Positions 8,132 to 16,324 of a stretch of DNA of 34,747 bases are shown here, piece after piece. The stretch is from Chloroflexota bacterium. Lineage in GTDB: Bacteria; Chloroflexota; Dehalococcoidia; JACQUA01. The notes under the pieces are model-generated. The model ran no database searches and was not told the DNA's origin. It saw nothing but the letters and a program-made list of their open reading frames with translations. The position numbers and the translations under genes are program-made. The stretch covers positions 1 to 34,747 of the forward strand of contig JACQUA010000249.1 in assembly GCA_016210565.1 (NCBI GenBank), written 5' to 3'. Position 1 is the stretch's first letter. Each line of letters opens with the position of its first letter.

Positions 8132-9298
8132 TCATTTCAGCAGCGGCTGCATTACTTCCCTCAGCCGGCGGTTGGTGGCACTGAATTGCTGGAGATGCTC
8201 TTTGGATGCATCGGAAAAGGATTTCATCCCTGGTTTACGTAACGTCGCCGGGTCCAGGAAGTCGGTGGGGACATCGACCCGCGCGCTGGGGAAACCGCCC
8301 ACCTTCGCTGTGACCGTCTGTCCTTCCTTGCTGAGCAGGAAATTCAGGAATATCCTGGTGGCATTGGGATGGGGATTGCCCTTGAGCACCGCGATGGTAC
8401 CGGCGCCGAAGGTGGTGATGAGGCCGTCCTCAAAGTTAACGTATCTGACAGGAGCGCCGGCGTTGATGAAGGATTGAGCCTCTTCCTTGCGCGGACCTAT
8501 CATAATGGCATACTTGCCCTGGGCTATCCATTCCGTCATCAGGCGGTAGTCCCGCTGCACCGAAGGCTCCTGGGCCAGCAAGCGGTTCACGAAATCCCAG
8601 TCCTTGATGCTCGATGCCAGCATGGTCATTACCGTGTTACTGGCGCCGGCCAGGGTGGGGTCGCTCAGGATTATCTTGCCTTTCCATTTTGGGTTCAGCA
8701 GGTCGTCCCAGGTCTTCAAATCCTGAGCGGAAACCAGGTTGGTGTTAATTATGACAGGAACGGAAAGATAGTCGCGCCAGAAAATGAGGGTCTTCCTGTC
8801 GGGATCAACCCAGGGGATTTTCCCCCCGACCCAGGCCCCGGGGTCGGTAACCTCCGGCAAGACCAGCATTTTCTCCAGGTGCTGAAAGACCGCTTCCCAT
8901 TGCTCGGCTTCATTGTAGTAACGGTTGCCGGGGATCGCCTGCATGGCATCCGCCTGGTAGACCCGGGCCTGTTGTTCTTTGAGTATCCGAGCCAGTATCT
9001 CGTCCGATCTCCCCGACAGAACACTGAAGGCTATCCCGTACTTTTTCGACATGGCTTCGTTCATGGCCACCCGCCAGTCCGGTCCGTAGGTGGTGTAGAC
9101 GGTGATCTCGCCTTCCTTTCTGGCGGCGCTGAGCGTATCCTCCCATTCCCTTTCCCACGCCGGTTTCGTTGACGCCGGCGCCGTCCGGACCGGCCCGGTG
9201 GCCGGTGCGGGCGTCGGTCCCGGCCCGGGCGCGCAGGCCAGTGCCGCCACTGCCACGAGCATGAATGCGATGACTGCGATGCTTACGATGTTGCGCAC
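8132..9298 (-). CDS. Lipoprotein substrate-binding protein 3 (COG1840-type ABC receptor)
   Basis: A 388-residue receptor with a GTG start at 9298 and a modest AAGGA site about 10 bases upstream. The signal peptide ends in an ALAC lipobox (Cys22); a very Pro-rich linker (GPGPTPAPATGP) and the shared AWEREWEDTLSAARKEG segment follow. Fold landmarks are INTNLV, LLNPKWKGK, HPNATRIFLNFLL and SKEGQT. It is grouped with SBP 1, 2 and 7 by eye. It stands between an MmgE/PrpD gene and a CapA-like gene and has no permease or ATPase neighbour. The ligand is unknown. Confidence 0.9.
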   Translation of the reverse strand: MRNIVSIAVIAFMLVAVAALACAPGPGPTPAPATGPVRTAPASTKPAWEREWEDTLSAARKEGEITVYTTYGPDWRVAMNEAMSKKYGIAFSVLSGRSDEILARILKEQQARVYQADAMQAIPGNRYYNEAEQWEAVFQHLEKMLVLPEVTDPGAWVGGKIPWVDPDRKTLIFWRDYLSVPVIINTNLVSAQDLKTWDDLLNPKWKGKIILSDPTLAGASNTVMTMLASSIKDWDFVNRLLAQEPSVQRDYRLMTEWIAQGKYAIMIGPRKEEAQSFINAGAPVRYVNFEDGLITTFGAGTIAVLKGNPHPNATRIFLNFLLSKEGQTVTAKVGGFPSARVDVPTDFLDPATLRKPGMKSFSDASKEHLQQFSATNRRLREVMQPLLK

Positions 9299-9335
9299 TG
9301 GACGTTCCTTGTCTTTGTCATTGGTTGTTCTAAGA

Positions 9336-9425
9336 CCGTAGGGGCGGTTCGTGAACCGCCCACCACAGTGAACCGCCCGCCATGGGCATGCGCCGACCGG
9401 GCGGGCGGTTCGTGAACCGCCCCTA
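9336..9425. repeat. Paired 'gtaggggcggttcgtgaaccgcc' repeats overlapping a stop codon
   Basis: Two palindromic copies (9337-9361 and 9399-9425, the latter reversed) with a shorter AACCGCCCGCC piece between them. Read on the minus strand, the right copy begins TAGGGGCGG, and its first three bases are the stop codon of the MmgE/PrpD gene. Confidence 0.8.
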
Positions 9426-10808
9426 CACCACCACGGTGGAGATGGCCTCCCGGATGTCCGGTATCTCCTCGATACGCGACCACACCTTCACTGCCTCCGG
9501 GACTCTTGCCTCCGGCAGGGCCTGCCGGGCATTGGTCTCAAACTTGGCGCGGATGTTCTCAAAGCCCCACGGGTTCTTCTGTGCGCCCAGGATATGGTCC
9601 ACCGGGATCGTCTTGCTCAGCACCTTCCCGTCTCTGAGCCGCACCGTCACCGGCCTCCCCGTGCCACCGGTCGTTCCGCTGCCCGGCCACCGGCGTTCCA
9701 GGTTGGCCAAGCTTACCTCCCATTTGGAAAGCACGCGGACGCGGACCCTCCCCATGGTTTCCCGGATGCGGGGGTCGCGGACCGTTTCATCGGAGAAAGT
9801 GTCGATGTCAATCTTCCCCAGGACCAGGGCAGCCGCGGCATTGTACGAGATGCTGAATTTGCCGTGAAGCCCGGTGCGGGGATTCTCGTAGATCGGGTCG
9901 ATGTAATGCGAAAAGTAGGCCTGTTGCACCTCTACTTCGGCGACATCACGGTAATCAAACCCGTGCTCCTGCATCAGCTCCAGTATGGCGTCAATGACAT
10001 AGTGGTTGGCAAACCCGCAGGGATACTTCTTGAGCATGACGATGTCCTGGATGCGGAAGGGATTCCCCAGGCGCTGACCGAGCTCCAGCGCTTCCTTCCC
10101 CGGGAAGAAGGCTTCGACGAAGCCGCTGGGATGCTCGACTATTTGGGACCCCGCCGTCCAGCCCAGCGCCGCCAGCTCCGCGGCCATCACCCCGTCGCGG
10201 GCGGACAGACCGGCGTGGAGCGGCTTGGTCATGCTGCCGTGGTTGTGGTTGACGCCGGACGCCATGGAGCCGGCGATACCCAGCGCCATCCGCACCCGGT
10301 CCCGGTCCAGTTTCAGGAGCCTGGCGCAAGCAGCGGCGGCGCCCATGCGCCCGCAGACCGGCATCCGGTGGAAGGCGCTCTCCTGCAGTCCACCCCGGGG
10401 CATGAGCGTATCGCCTACCTCATGGCCGACGATGTAAGCGTCAACAATCTCCCGCCCGGAACCCCCCCTCTTTTCCCCCAGGGCCAGCAGCGTGGGAAGG
10501 AGAATCGAAGCGGAATGGGCAAAACCGCTCACGTCGTCGTAGTCCAGAGCATGGGCCAGGGTCCCGTTAACGAAGGCGGCGCCGGAAGCCGGTACCTGTT
10601 CCCCCGTCGGTATGATGGTGGCCTCCGCCTTGCCGCCGCATTCCTGAATATAGCGCATGATCAGCCGGCCGTGGGGTTGGGCGGAACCCGCCAGCATCAC
10701 GCCCAGGCAGTCGAACGCCGTTTCCTGGGCGACCTTTTTCGCCCCGGCGGGCATATCCTCATACCGGGTATTGACGATCCAATCAGCGATGTGTTCGGTA
10801 GGACCCAT
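9423..10808 (-). CDS. MmgE/PrpD family protein 1
   Basis: A 461-residue MmgE/PrpD family protein, the group of 2-methylcitrate dehydratase, cis-aconitate decarboxylase and iminodisuccinate epimerase. The ATG at 10808 is chosen, rather than a TTG at 10826, because paralogue 2 begins with the same MGPTE. Family motifs are NGTLAHALDYDD (81-92), a His at 98, FH (146-147), MTKPLHAG (193-200) and KKYPCGFANHY (260-270). The FH His and the TKPLH Lys correspond to positions implicated in catalysis in cis-aconitate decarboxylase, so this copy looks active. It is likely a cytoplasmic dehydratase, decarboxylase or epimerase of a polycarboxylate; substrate not determinable. Its TAG stop is formed by an intergenic repeat. 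Confidence 0.92.
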   Translation of the reverse strand: MGPTEHIADWIVNTRYEDMPAGAKKVAQETAFDCLGVMLAGSAQPHGRLIMRYIQECGGKAEATIIPTGEQVPASGAAFVNGTLAHALDYDDVSGFAHSASILLPTLLALGEKRGGSGREIVDAYIVGHEVGDTLMPRGGLQESAFHRMPVCGRMGAAAACARLLKLDRDRVRMALGIAGSMASGVNHNHGSMTKPLHAGLSARDGVMAAELAALGWTAGSQIVEHPSGFVEAFFPGKEALELGQRLGNPFRIQDIVMLKKYPCGFANHYVIDAILELMQEHGFDYRDVAEVEVQQAYFSHYIDPIYENPRTGLHGKFSISYNAAAALVLGKIDIDTFSDETVRDPRIRETMGRVRVRVLSKWEVSLANLERRWPGSGTTGGTGRPVTVRLRDGKVLSKTIPVDHILGAQKNPWGFENIRAKFETNARQALPEARVPEAVKVWSRIEEIPDIREAISTVVV

Positions 10809-10869
10809 AAGAAATCCAGAAATCAAAAGCCAAGAATCAACACGGCAAAGAAACCAGTAGTCAGAATGG

Positions 10870-10889
10870 GACAGGCAGGGACGCCTGTC
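10870..10889. repeat. GACAGGC-agggac-GCCTGTC palindrome
   Basis: A member of the window-wide 'caggc...gcctg' family. On the minus strand it immediately follows the TAG stop of CapA-like gene 3. A near copy is at 33259-33275. Confidence 0.7.
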
Positions 10890-12047
10890 CTACCGGGACC
10901 ACACTACCATTTCGTCCGCATCGGGGGTCAGTTCCGTCCCCAGTTCCTTACACCAAGGATCGATGTAGCCGACTACCTCCGCCCACCTGGGGTCGTTCCG
11001 CGACAGGAACTGCGGCTCCGCCCGCTGGTTGATCCAGCACGGCAGGAATGAGACTCTCTGGACCGCCTTATCGCTTATCCGACATCGTACCATCATGCTG
11101 TACCGCTTGTCCGGCGGGCCTTTGTACCGGTCCCAGCCCGGCTCCTCCTTGAACTTCCGGTACACGCCGGACATGTTCCGGGGCTTTACGCCGGGCGGCG
11201 GCTTTTGATGCCAGGGCGTCTCCTGGGCGAAGTTTCCCATGCTGTAGAAGATGGGGCGGCCTTTGTATATCTCTATGCCTTTGAGAATGTGAGGATGAGT
11301 GCCCACGATGAGGTCGGCCCCGGCGTCGATGGCTTTATGTCCGACGACAGGCTGGTAGTCCGCGAGTTGCCCGGGGACGAAGTGGATACCCCAGTGCATG
11401 GACACGATGAGGACGTCCACCTGGGGGCGGAGCTGGCGAATGTCCTGCTCCATGGCCTGCACTTCGCCGGCTCTAGGCATAGTCACGATTTTGGGCGGGG
11501 TTCCCGGCTCGAACTCCTGCATCTCGTAGTAGGTAGCTATCTTGATGGGGCAACAGCCAGGCTTCTCTTCCCTTGCCTCGTACTCCGGAGGTAACACGGA
11601 ATTGTAGGCCAGGAAGCCGACCTTTGTCCCATTTCGTTCCAGAATGGCCGGTCGTCTGGCCTCGGCGATGTCTTTCCCGATGCCGATGGGGTTCAGCCCG
11701 TTCTTGCGCAGGGTCTCCACCGTCTCGATCACCGACTCCGGGCCGTAGTCGAAGCAGTGGTTGCTGGCGTGGGAGACCACGTTGAACCCGGCGTGGAGGA
11801 GGGTCTTCACGTTGTCGGGATGGACTCTGCCATACCAGGTGGTGGGGCGGTCCCGCCACTGCATCCAGCCTCTGGTGGCCAGATCGGCCTCAAGCTGGCA
11901 GAAGGCAATGTCCGCCTCCTTGATTTTCTCGTGCACCATGGCCACCAGCGATTCCGGCGGCTCGCCGTATTCAATCCGCCTGGGCAATACGTCCCCTACC
12001 AGGTGGACCATTACTCTGCCATTCGAAGTATTTGCCACTGTTTGCAC
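10890..12047 (-). CDS. CapA-like metallophosphatase 3 (long subtype)
   Basis: A 385-residue PF09587 protein of the long subtype, marked by TTWYGRVHPDNV (69-80) and HASNHCFDYGP (93-103). Metal-site motifs: GD (18-19), QLE (51-53), SNH (95-97), MHWG (217-220), GTHPH (249-253) and YSMGNF (268-273); the usual GHHxH is GTHPH here. The GTG start at 12047 has AGGAAG a few bases upstream. There is no signal peptide. It follows CapA-like gene 4 after a 337-base gap holding a repeat and a copy of a 28-base recurrent element pointing at this gene. The C-terminal region ends in the DADEMVV version of the paralogues' GDEVVV. Confidence 0.92.
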   Translation of the reverse strand: MQTVANTSNGRVMVHLVGDVLPRRIEYGEPPESLVAMVHEKIKEADIAFCQLEADLATRGWMQWRDRPTTWYGRVHPDNVKTLLHAGFNVVSHASNHCFDYGPESVIETVETLRKNGLNPIGIGKDIAEARRPAILERNGTKVGFLAYNSVLPPEYEAREEKPGCCPIKIATYYEMQEFEPGTPPKIVTMPRAGEVQAMEQDIRQLRPQVDVLIVSMHWGIHFVPGQLADYQPVVGHKAIDAGADLIVGTHPHILKGIEIYKGRPIFYSMGNFAQETPWHQKPPPGVKPRNMSGVYRKFKEEPGWDRYKGPPDKRYSMMVRCRISDKAVQRVSFLPCWINQRAEPQFLSRNDPRWAEVVGYIDPWCKELGTELTPDADEMVVWSR

Positions 12048-12072
12048 CTTTCTTCCTGGGCAACTGTCAAAT

Positions 12073-12186
12073 CTACTTGCGCTGCGCGATCAACTCCTTG
12101 AGCTCCGCGCCAATACGATCATGTTCACGGCGGATTTTAAACCAGCCGTTGCTGGCAGTTCAATGATATTCCTCAATCAACCGCAT
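12073..12186 (-). pseudogene. Possible remnant of a small gene upstream of CapA-like gene 3
   Basis: From an ATG at 12186 the frame reads MRLIEEYH, then an in-frame TGA (12160-12162), then TASNGW and a charged, helix-like segment ending ELKELIAQRK before TAG at 12073-12075. The second part looks coding (alternating charged and hydrophobic residues) and stops 25 bases before the CapA-like start. It may be a 37-residue gene broken by one stop, or the tail of a lost larger gene. The family is not recognised. Similar RLIExYHGH peptides can be read at 27123 and near 25400. Confidence 0.3.
12157..12185 (-). promoter_or_regulatory. Recurrent 28-base element, copy C
   Basis: On the minus strand TGCGGTTGATTGAG, three variable bases, then TATCATTGAA. 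It shares TGCGGTTGATTGAG-N3-TATCAT with copy A (27124-27152) and TTGATTGAG with copy B (25385-25412). It lies 110-138 bases before the CapA-like 3 start. It may be a regulatory site or, because it can be translated, a conserved gene-start remnant. Confidence 0.4.
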
Positions 12187-12384
12187 ATGCCTGGGCCGCA
12201 CCAGGATGAAGGTGTCATTCTGAGCGTAGACGAGTCCCGATGCTATCGGGACGAGTCGAAGTCGAAGAATCCTTCGCTTCGCTCAGGACAAGTTCTTTCG
12301 TCGGCCGCTCACCCCGGACGAAAGAGCCTTCGCCTGCGCCTTCGCTTCGCTCATCGCTCCGGCTCAGGGTGACAGGGCGCCGGC

Positions 12385-13527
12385 CTACTTACCGAGAACC
12401 ACCTCGTCTCCTTCCACGCTGAGAGAAGTACCAAGCTCCTTCGACCAGCGGTCGATGTAGCCCACCACTTCCTTGAACCTCGCATCACTTCGAGACAATA
12501 TCTCTGGCTCCGCGCGCTGGTTGATCCACACGGGCACAAACGACACCCCGGCGATGCCTTGCTTGCCGGCGATGCACTTCACCATCATCGAATAGGCCTT
12601 GTCGTGGGGGCCGCTGTAGCGTTCGGAGCCTGATTCGACCTCGTATTTGCGGTAGACGCCGGACATCCGTTTGACGAAGGCCCCGGGCGGCGGCTTCAAA
12701 TGATGGGGCGTCTCCTGGGCGAAGTTCCCCACGCTGTAGAAGATCGCCTTTCCTTTGTACACCTCGATGCCCTTGACCAGGTGGGCATGGTGCCCGATGA
12801 TGATGTCGGCGCCGGCGTCGATGGCCCGGTAGCCGACGGCGGGTTGGTACGTGGCCAGCACTCCCGGGATGGCGTGTATCCCCCAGTGCAGCACCAGCAC
12901 CAACACGTCAACCTGCGACCGCAGCTTGCGGATATCCTCTTCCATAAGGCGGACATCACCTTCATTCGGGACTGTTATGACCTTCGGCGGCGTGCCGGCC
13001 TGGTATTCCTGGGCCTCGTAATAGGTCGAAACCCTGATCGGATTGCAGCCCGCTTTGCCTTCCCGGGCCTCGTATTCCACGGGCAACACCGAGTTGTAGT
13101 CCAGGAACCCCACCTTTACCCCCTTCCGCTCGACAATCGCTGGCTGCCGGGCCTCGGCAATGTCTTTGCCCACCCCGATCACCTGGAGGTTGTTACGGCG
13201 AAGCACCTCAATGGTTTCAAGCAAGGCATCAGGGCCGTAGTCAAAGCAGTGGTTGCTGGCATGGGCGACCACCTGGAATCCGGCGAACAGCAGCGACTTG
13301 ACGTTGTCAGGGTGGGCCCGGCCGTACCACGTCGTATGGTCCCGGTACTGGAGGCAGCCTTTCGTGGAAAGGTTGGCCTCGAGCTGGCACAGGGAGATAT
13401 CCGCTTCTTTGATTTTCTGGTGCACCCCGGCAAAAAGGGACTCCGGGGCTTCCCCGTAGTCGATGCGCCTCGGGGTGACATCCCCGACGGCATGAATCAA
13501 GATGGTGTCCTTTGACTGGCTGCTCAA
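12385..13527 (-). CDS. CapA-like metallophosphatase 4 (long subtype)
   Basis: A 380-residue PF09587 protein. The TTG at 13527 is taken as the start because GAGGAGGA lies at 13531-13537; the longer in-frame reading to 13659 is Arg/Pro-rich and comes from repeat DNA. Motifs: GD (15-16), QLE (48-50), TTWYGRAHPDNV (65-76), SNH (91-93), LHWG (213-216), GHHAH (245-249) and SVGNF (265-269). It is likely cytoplasmic, with the shared C-terminal domain ending VEGDEVV. It is adjacent to SBP genes 4-6 upstream and CapA-like gene 3 downstream, all in one direction. It is a predicted metal-dependent phosphoesterase with unknown substrate. Confidence 0.92.
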   Translation of the reverse strand: MSSQSKDTILIHAVGDVTPRRIDYGEAPESLFAGVHQKIKEADISLCQLEANLSTKGCLQYRDHTTWYGRAHPDNVKSLLFAGFQVVAHASNHCFDYGPDALLETIEVLRRNNLQVIGVGKDIAEARQPAIVERKGVKVGFLDYNSVLPVEYEAREGKAGCNPIRVSTYYEAQEYQAGTPPKVITVPNEGDVRLMEEDIRKLRSQVDVLVLVLHWGIHAIPGVLATYQPAVGYRAIDAGADIIIGHHAHLVKGIEVYKGKAIFYSVGNFAQETPHHLKPPPGAFVKRMSGVYRKYEVESGSERYSGPHDKAYSMMVKCIAGKQGIAGVSFVPVWINQRAEPEILSRSDARFKEVVGYIDRWSKELGTSLSVEGDEVVLGK

Positions 13528-13550
13528 GATTCCTCCTCGGAAAACAATGG

Positions 13551-13691
13551 GTGGCGCAGGCCTCCGTGCCTGCGCAGGACTTGATCTTCGCGCCCGGTGG
13601 GGGCATGTGCAACGTGCCCCGGGATGCCGGCGGGCGAAGGCCGTACGGGCACGTTGCACGCGCCCCGGCGGGCGGACACATGGGTCCGCCC
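13551..13691. repeat. Mixed repeat block between CapA-like gene 4 and SBP gene 4
   Basis: Contains GCGCAGGCCTCCGTGCCTGCGC (13555-13576, the caggc/gcctg family), a long imperfect palindrome built on GTGCAACGTGCCCC / GGGCACGTTGCAC (13606-13660), and a 'gggcggacacatgggtccgcccctac' unit whose last bases form the SBP gene's stop codon. Confidence 0.7.
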
Positions 13692-14864
13692 CTACTTCAG
13701 CAGGGGCCCGAGCGCCTCGCGGCTCATGTCCCTCAGGGCGTCATAGGTCTTCTTGTGTTCCTCGTCAGAGATAGTGAAGGGCTCCCCGGGTACGTAGACG
13801 GCGTCTTCGAACCCCTCGGTGGAGACGTCCAGCCGCCAGGACGGCATTGCCGCCGCCTTGCTGTAGATAGTCATTCCTTCTTTGGTCAACAGCCAGTTAA
13901 TAAACGCCCGCGAGGCGTTGGGGTGGGGCAGTGGCCCGGAGGGCAGGGTCATGGCCGCCGGACCCGGGCTGATTATTCCCCCTTCAGCCCCCCGGATAAC
14001 GGCTATCGGCGCGCCCATCTTCTTGAAAGTCGATATCAGGGTCATCTGCAACCCTATCCCCACGGCGAACTTGCCCTTGGCTAGCCCCTCGGTCATCACC
14101 CGCAAATCCCGGCTGATGGCCACCTCTTGCTTCGCGAGCCCGCGAATGAAGTCCCGGGTCTTTTGCGGACCCCAGCGGTGGTACAGGATGTTGAGAGCGG
14201 AGAGGCCCCCGCCGCTGCCGGTGGGGTCGTTAATGACGATCCTGCCCTTCCATTTCGGGTCCAGGGCGTCCGCGAAGGACTTCAGTTCGCCTTCCCGGAC
14301 CAGCTCCGTGTTGCGGGCAAAATACGGGTCGTAGCCCCCGCTCAGGGGGATGATGAACTTGTCCTCGACATCAAGGAAGCGCCTGCCGCCTATTAGCAGC
14401 TTCGGGTCCTTGACGTCCGGCAGGATAAGCATGTGGTCGATAGGGGCGACCAGCGGCCGGGGTTCGGTAACGGAACGGACGCTCTCCGAGGCGCCGCCGA
14501 TGACATCCGCCAGGTAAAGGCCGGCTAGCTGTTCCCGCTGGAGCTTGGTGGCGAGCTCCAGTCCCCGTCCCATTGAAGTGAACTCAACCTTGATGCCGGT
14601 GCTCCCTTGAAACCCCTTCCGCAGCGCGGCGTGCAGGTCGGGGGACCAGGTGGTGTACATGGTAAGAGTCCCTTCCCGCTTCCCCGTCTCCAGCGCCCTG
14701 GCCCAATCCGCTTCCCAGCCCGTCGCGGCGGGACCGGCGGTGGCACCCGGTCCTTGCGGGCCCGGCGCCGCCGCCGGCGACTGGTCTTGTCCGGGAGCGC
14801 ACGCGGCCAGCACCAGGCCAGCCAGAACAATGGCCAACACGGCTACGGACACTACTGTTTTCAT
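13692..14864 (-). CDS. Lipoprotein substrate-binding protein 4 (COG1840-type ABC receptor)
   Basis: A 390-residue receptor, start ATG 14864 with AAAAGGAA upstream. The lipobox is VLAAC (Cys22), followed by a Pro/Ala/Gly-rich linker and the shared GWEADWARALETGKREG segment. Fold landmarks are ALDPKWKGR, NDPTGSGGG, HPNASRAFINWLLTKEG. It is more divergent than the other SBPs: the usual INTNLV strand is changed to a YFARNTELV version, and the C-terminal region ends DMSREALGPLLK. It is first downstream of the SBP 5/6 pair in the same direction. Its stop codon lies in an intergenic repeat. The ligand is unknown. Confidence 0.9.
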   Translation of the reverse strand: MKTVVSVAVLAIVLAGLVLAACAPGQDQSPAAAPGPQGPGATAGPAATGWEADWARALETGKREGTLTMYTTWSPDLHAALRKGFQGSTGIKVEFTSMGRGLELATKLQREQLAGLYLADVIGGASESVRSVTEPRPLVAPIDHMLILPDVKDPKLLIGGRRFLDVEDKFIIPLSGGYDPYFARNTELVREGELKSFADALDPKWKGRIVINDPTGSGGGLSALNILYHRWGPQKTRDFIRGLAKQEVAISRDLRVMTEGLAKGKFAVGIGLQMTLISTFKKMGAPIAVIRGAEGGIISPGPAAMTLPSGPLPHPNASRAFINWLLTKEGMTIYSKAAAMPSWRLDVSTEGFEDAVYVPGEPFTISDEEHKKTYDALRDMSREALGPLLK

Positions 14865-14989
14865 GTTTGTTCCTTTTCTACCAGAACCAGTCCAGAGTCT
14901 TGAGTCTGGAGTCCCGAGTCCACACTCCTGACTGCTAACTTCTGGCTACTGACTACTCACTACTCGCTACTCACTACTCACTGCTAACT
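14865..14989. repeat. Short-unit repeats: 'gagtc' and 'ctactca' runs
   Basis: Bases 14889-14925 alternate gagtct/gagtcc phrases. Bases 14945-14990 are a degenerate run of (gctactcacta) units, flanked by two 'ctgctaactt' copies (14931 and 14981). It looks like a slippage-prone simple repeat; no gene is seen. Confidence 0.7.
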
Positions 14990-16159
14990 TCACTTCCTGG
15001 CGCTGTGCTCGTCAATAAGCTGCTTGGCTGTCTTCGGCATCTCGCCGTTTTTCAGGATGAAATCCTCGGAGTCCCAGTACAGTTTCAGGTCAGGCCGGGG
15101 TAGGAAGATGGAGATAATCCCTTCGGTGGGCGTATCGATCCTCCGGCTGGGATTGGCGGCAGCCTTCGACAATGTGGTCTGGCCTTCCTTGCTCAGCAGC
15201 CAGTTCAGGAATACCTGGCCTGCATTCGGATGCGCCATGCGGGCCGCCACGCTCAACCCGCTGGCTGCCCCCGTGGTAACCGTAACGCCTTCCTTGGGAA
15301 AAGCTATCTCTATCGGCGCCTTGAGCTCAATGAACTCGGACAGGGCTGCCGAGTTAGGGGAGATTCCTATGGCATACTTGCCCCGGGCGACGCTTTCCAC
15401 CTGAAGCCGGCGGTCCTGCAGGAATACCACATCCTGCCTCAACAACCCGCGGAAGAACTCCTTGGCCTCTTCCAGGTTCCAGATATGTTCGGCCAGACAG
15501 GTGATCAGGGTAACGCCGCCGCCGGAGGTCGTCGGGTCGTCCATGACCATCTTGCCTTTGTACTTCGGATTGAGCAGGTCCTTGTAGCCGGTGATTTCCC
15601 CCTTTGTGATCATGCCGGTGTTATAGATAATCCGGTGTTGAATGGAGTAAATCATGCTCAGGGCCTTCTTATCTTTGTCGAGGAAGGGCAAGCGCCCGTC
15701 CAGCCATGCCTTAGTGTCCAGCACCTCGGGAAGAACCAGGAGAGGCTCGATGGGACCGGAGATCCCGGGCTCCCTCAGAGAGAACATGGTGGTGCTGCCG
15801 CCGCCGAAGAAGTCCACCAGGTATAGCCCTGCCCGCTGTTCCATGTTAACTTTTGCCAGCAGTTCCGGTCCCCTGGAGTACGGCGTGAATTCCACGTCGA
15901 TGCCGTGCTTTGCCTTGAAGGCCTGGGTTAGCGCCATTCTAATGCTGGGGTCCCAGTTGGCGTACACTGAAACCGTCCCCTCTTTCTTCCCTGTGGCCAA
16001 CAGGGCGTCCCATTTTTGCTGCCATCCCGTGGCCGCGGGGGCCGGCGCCGCCCCTTTGGCCGGGGCCGGGGTTGCCGGGGATTTTTCTCCGGGCCCGCAG
16101 GCGACCAGAACCAGCGCCGCTACAATCAAAAACCCCATTGACCATGACAACCTGTTCAC
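14990..16159 (-). CDS. Lipoprotein substrate-binding protein 5 (COG1840-type ABC receptor)
   Basis: A 389-residue receptor. The GTG at 16159 is used: AAGGAGGT lies at 16166-16173 and the signal peptide then starts normally (VNRLSWSMGF, lipobox LVAC, Cys21). A longer reading to 16315 is translated repeat. The shared segment is GWQQKWDALLATGKKEG. Landmarks: GGGSTTMFSLREPG, LLNPKYKGK, HPNAGQVFLNWLLSKEGQTT. It is strongly similar throughout to its upstream neighbour (SBP 6), including FLDKDKKALSMIYSIQHR, so the two are a recent tandem duplication. No transporter partner is present. The ligand is unknown. Confidence 0.92.
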   Translation of the reverse strand: MNRLSWSMGFLIVAALVLVACGPGEKSPATPAPAKGAAPAPAATGWQQKWDALLATGKKEGTVSVYANWDPSIRMALTQAFKAKHGIDVEFTPYSRGPELLAKVNMEQRAGLYLVDFFGGGSTTMFSLREPGISGPIEPLLVLPEVLDTKAWLDGRLPFLDKDKKALSMIYSIQHRIIYNTGMITKGEITGYKDLLNPKYKGKMVMDDPTTSGGGVTLITCLAEHIWNLEEAKEFFRGLLRQDVVFLQDRRLQVESVARGKYAIGISPNSAALSEFIELKAPIEIAFPKEGVTVTTGAASGLSVAARMAHPNAGQVFLNWLLSKEGQTTLSKAAANPSRRIDTPTEGIISIFLPRPDLKLYWDSEDFILKNGEMPKTAKQLIDEHSARK

Positions 16160-16197
16160 TCTTGGACCTCCTTTTTCACCAGGAATGAAATCAGTCA

Positions 16198-16320
16198 CCC
16201 CCATGCGCCGTCGGCGCACCATGAACGATGAAATCGGCCCGTCTTTGCGAGGAACGAAGATACGAAGCAATCCCATGGCCGACCAGTCCGGGAGATTGCT
16301 TCGCTTCGCTCGCAATGACC
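16198..16320. repeat. Repeat block between SBP genes 6 and 5
   Basis: Bases 16201-16233 are a variant of the 'catgcgccg...gcaccatgaa' unit at 38-68. Bases 16235-16320 are a 'tttgcgaggaacgaag...gaagcaatccc' unit with its inverted arm 'gattgcttcgcttcgctcgcaatgac', a common mobile-looking intergenic repeat type. Confidence 0.7.
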
Positions 16321-16324
16321 GGCT

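Larger units (their letters stand above)
12048..12384. other. 337-base intergenic region: repeat, recurrent element and ORF remnant
   Basis: The right part, 12213-12378, is a 'gtcattctgagcg...cttcgctcagg...gctcagggtgacag' repeat with an internal CCCGATGCTATCGGG hairpin. The left part, 12073-12186, reads on the minus strand like the remains of a small gene (listed separately) and includes a copy of the recurrent 28-base element. The GTG ribosome site for CapA-like gene 3 is at about 12053. Confidence 0.7.

Noticed and set aside
9594-11051. 485-codon plus-strand frame opposite MmgE/PrpD 1 and CapA-like 3
   Set aside because: Antisense of real genes; no start context and no recognisable domain.
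12160-12162. TGA as selenocysteine codon in the small frame upstream of CapA-like 3
   Set aside because: No SECIS-like hairpin is evident just after it and the frame has no other support.
16160-16315. N-terminal extension of SBP 5
   Set aside because: The extra 52 residues are translated repeat DNA; the internal GTG has AAGGAGGT and starts a normal lipoprotein signal.
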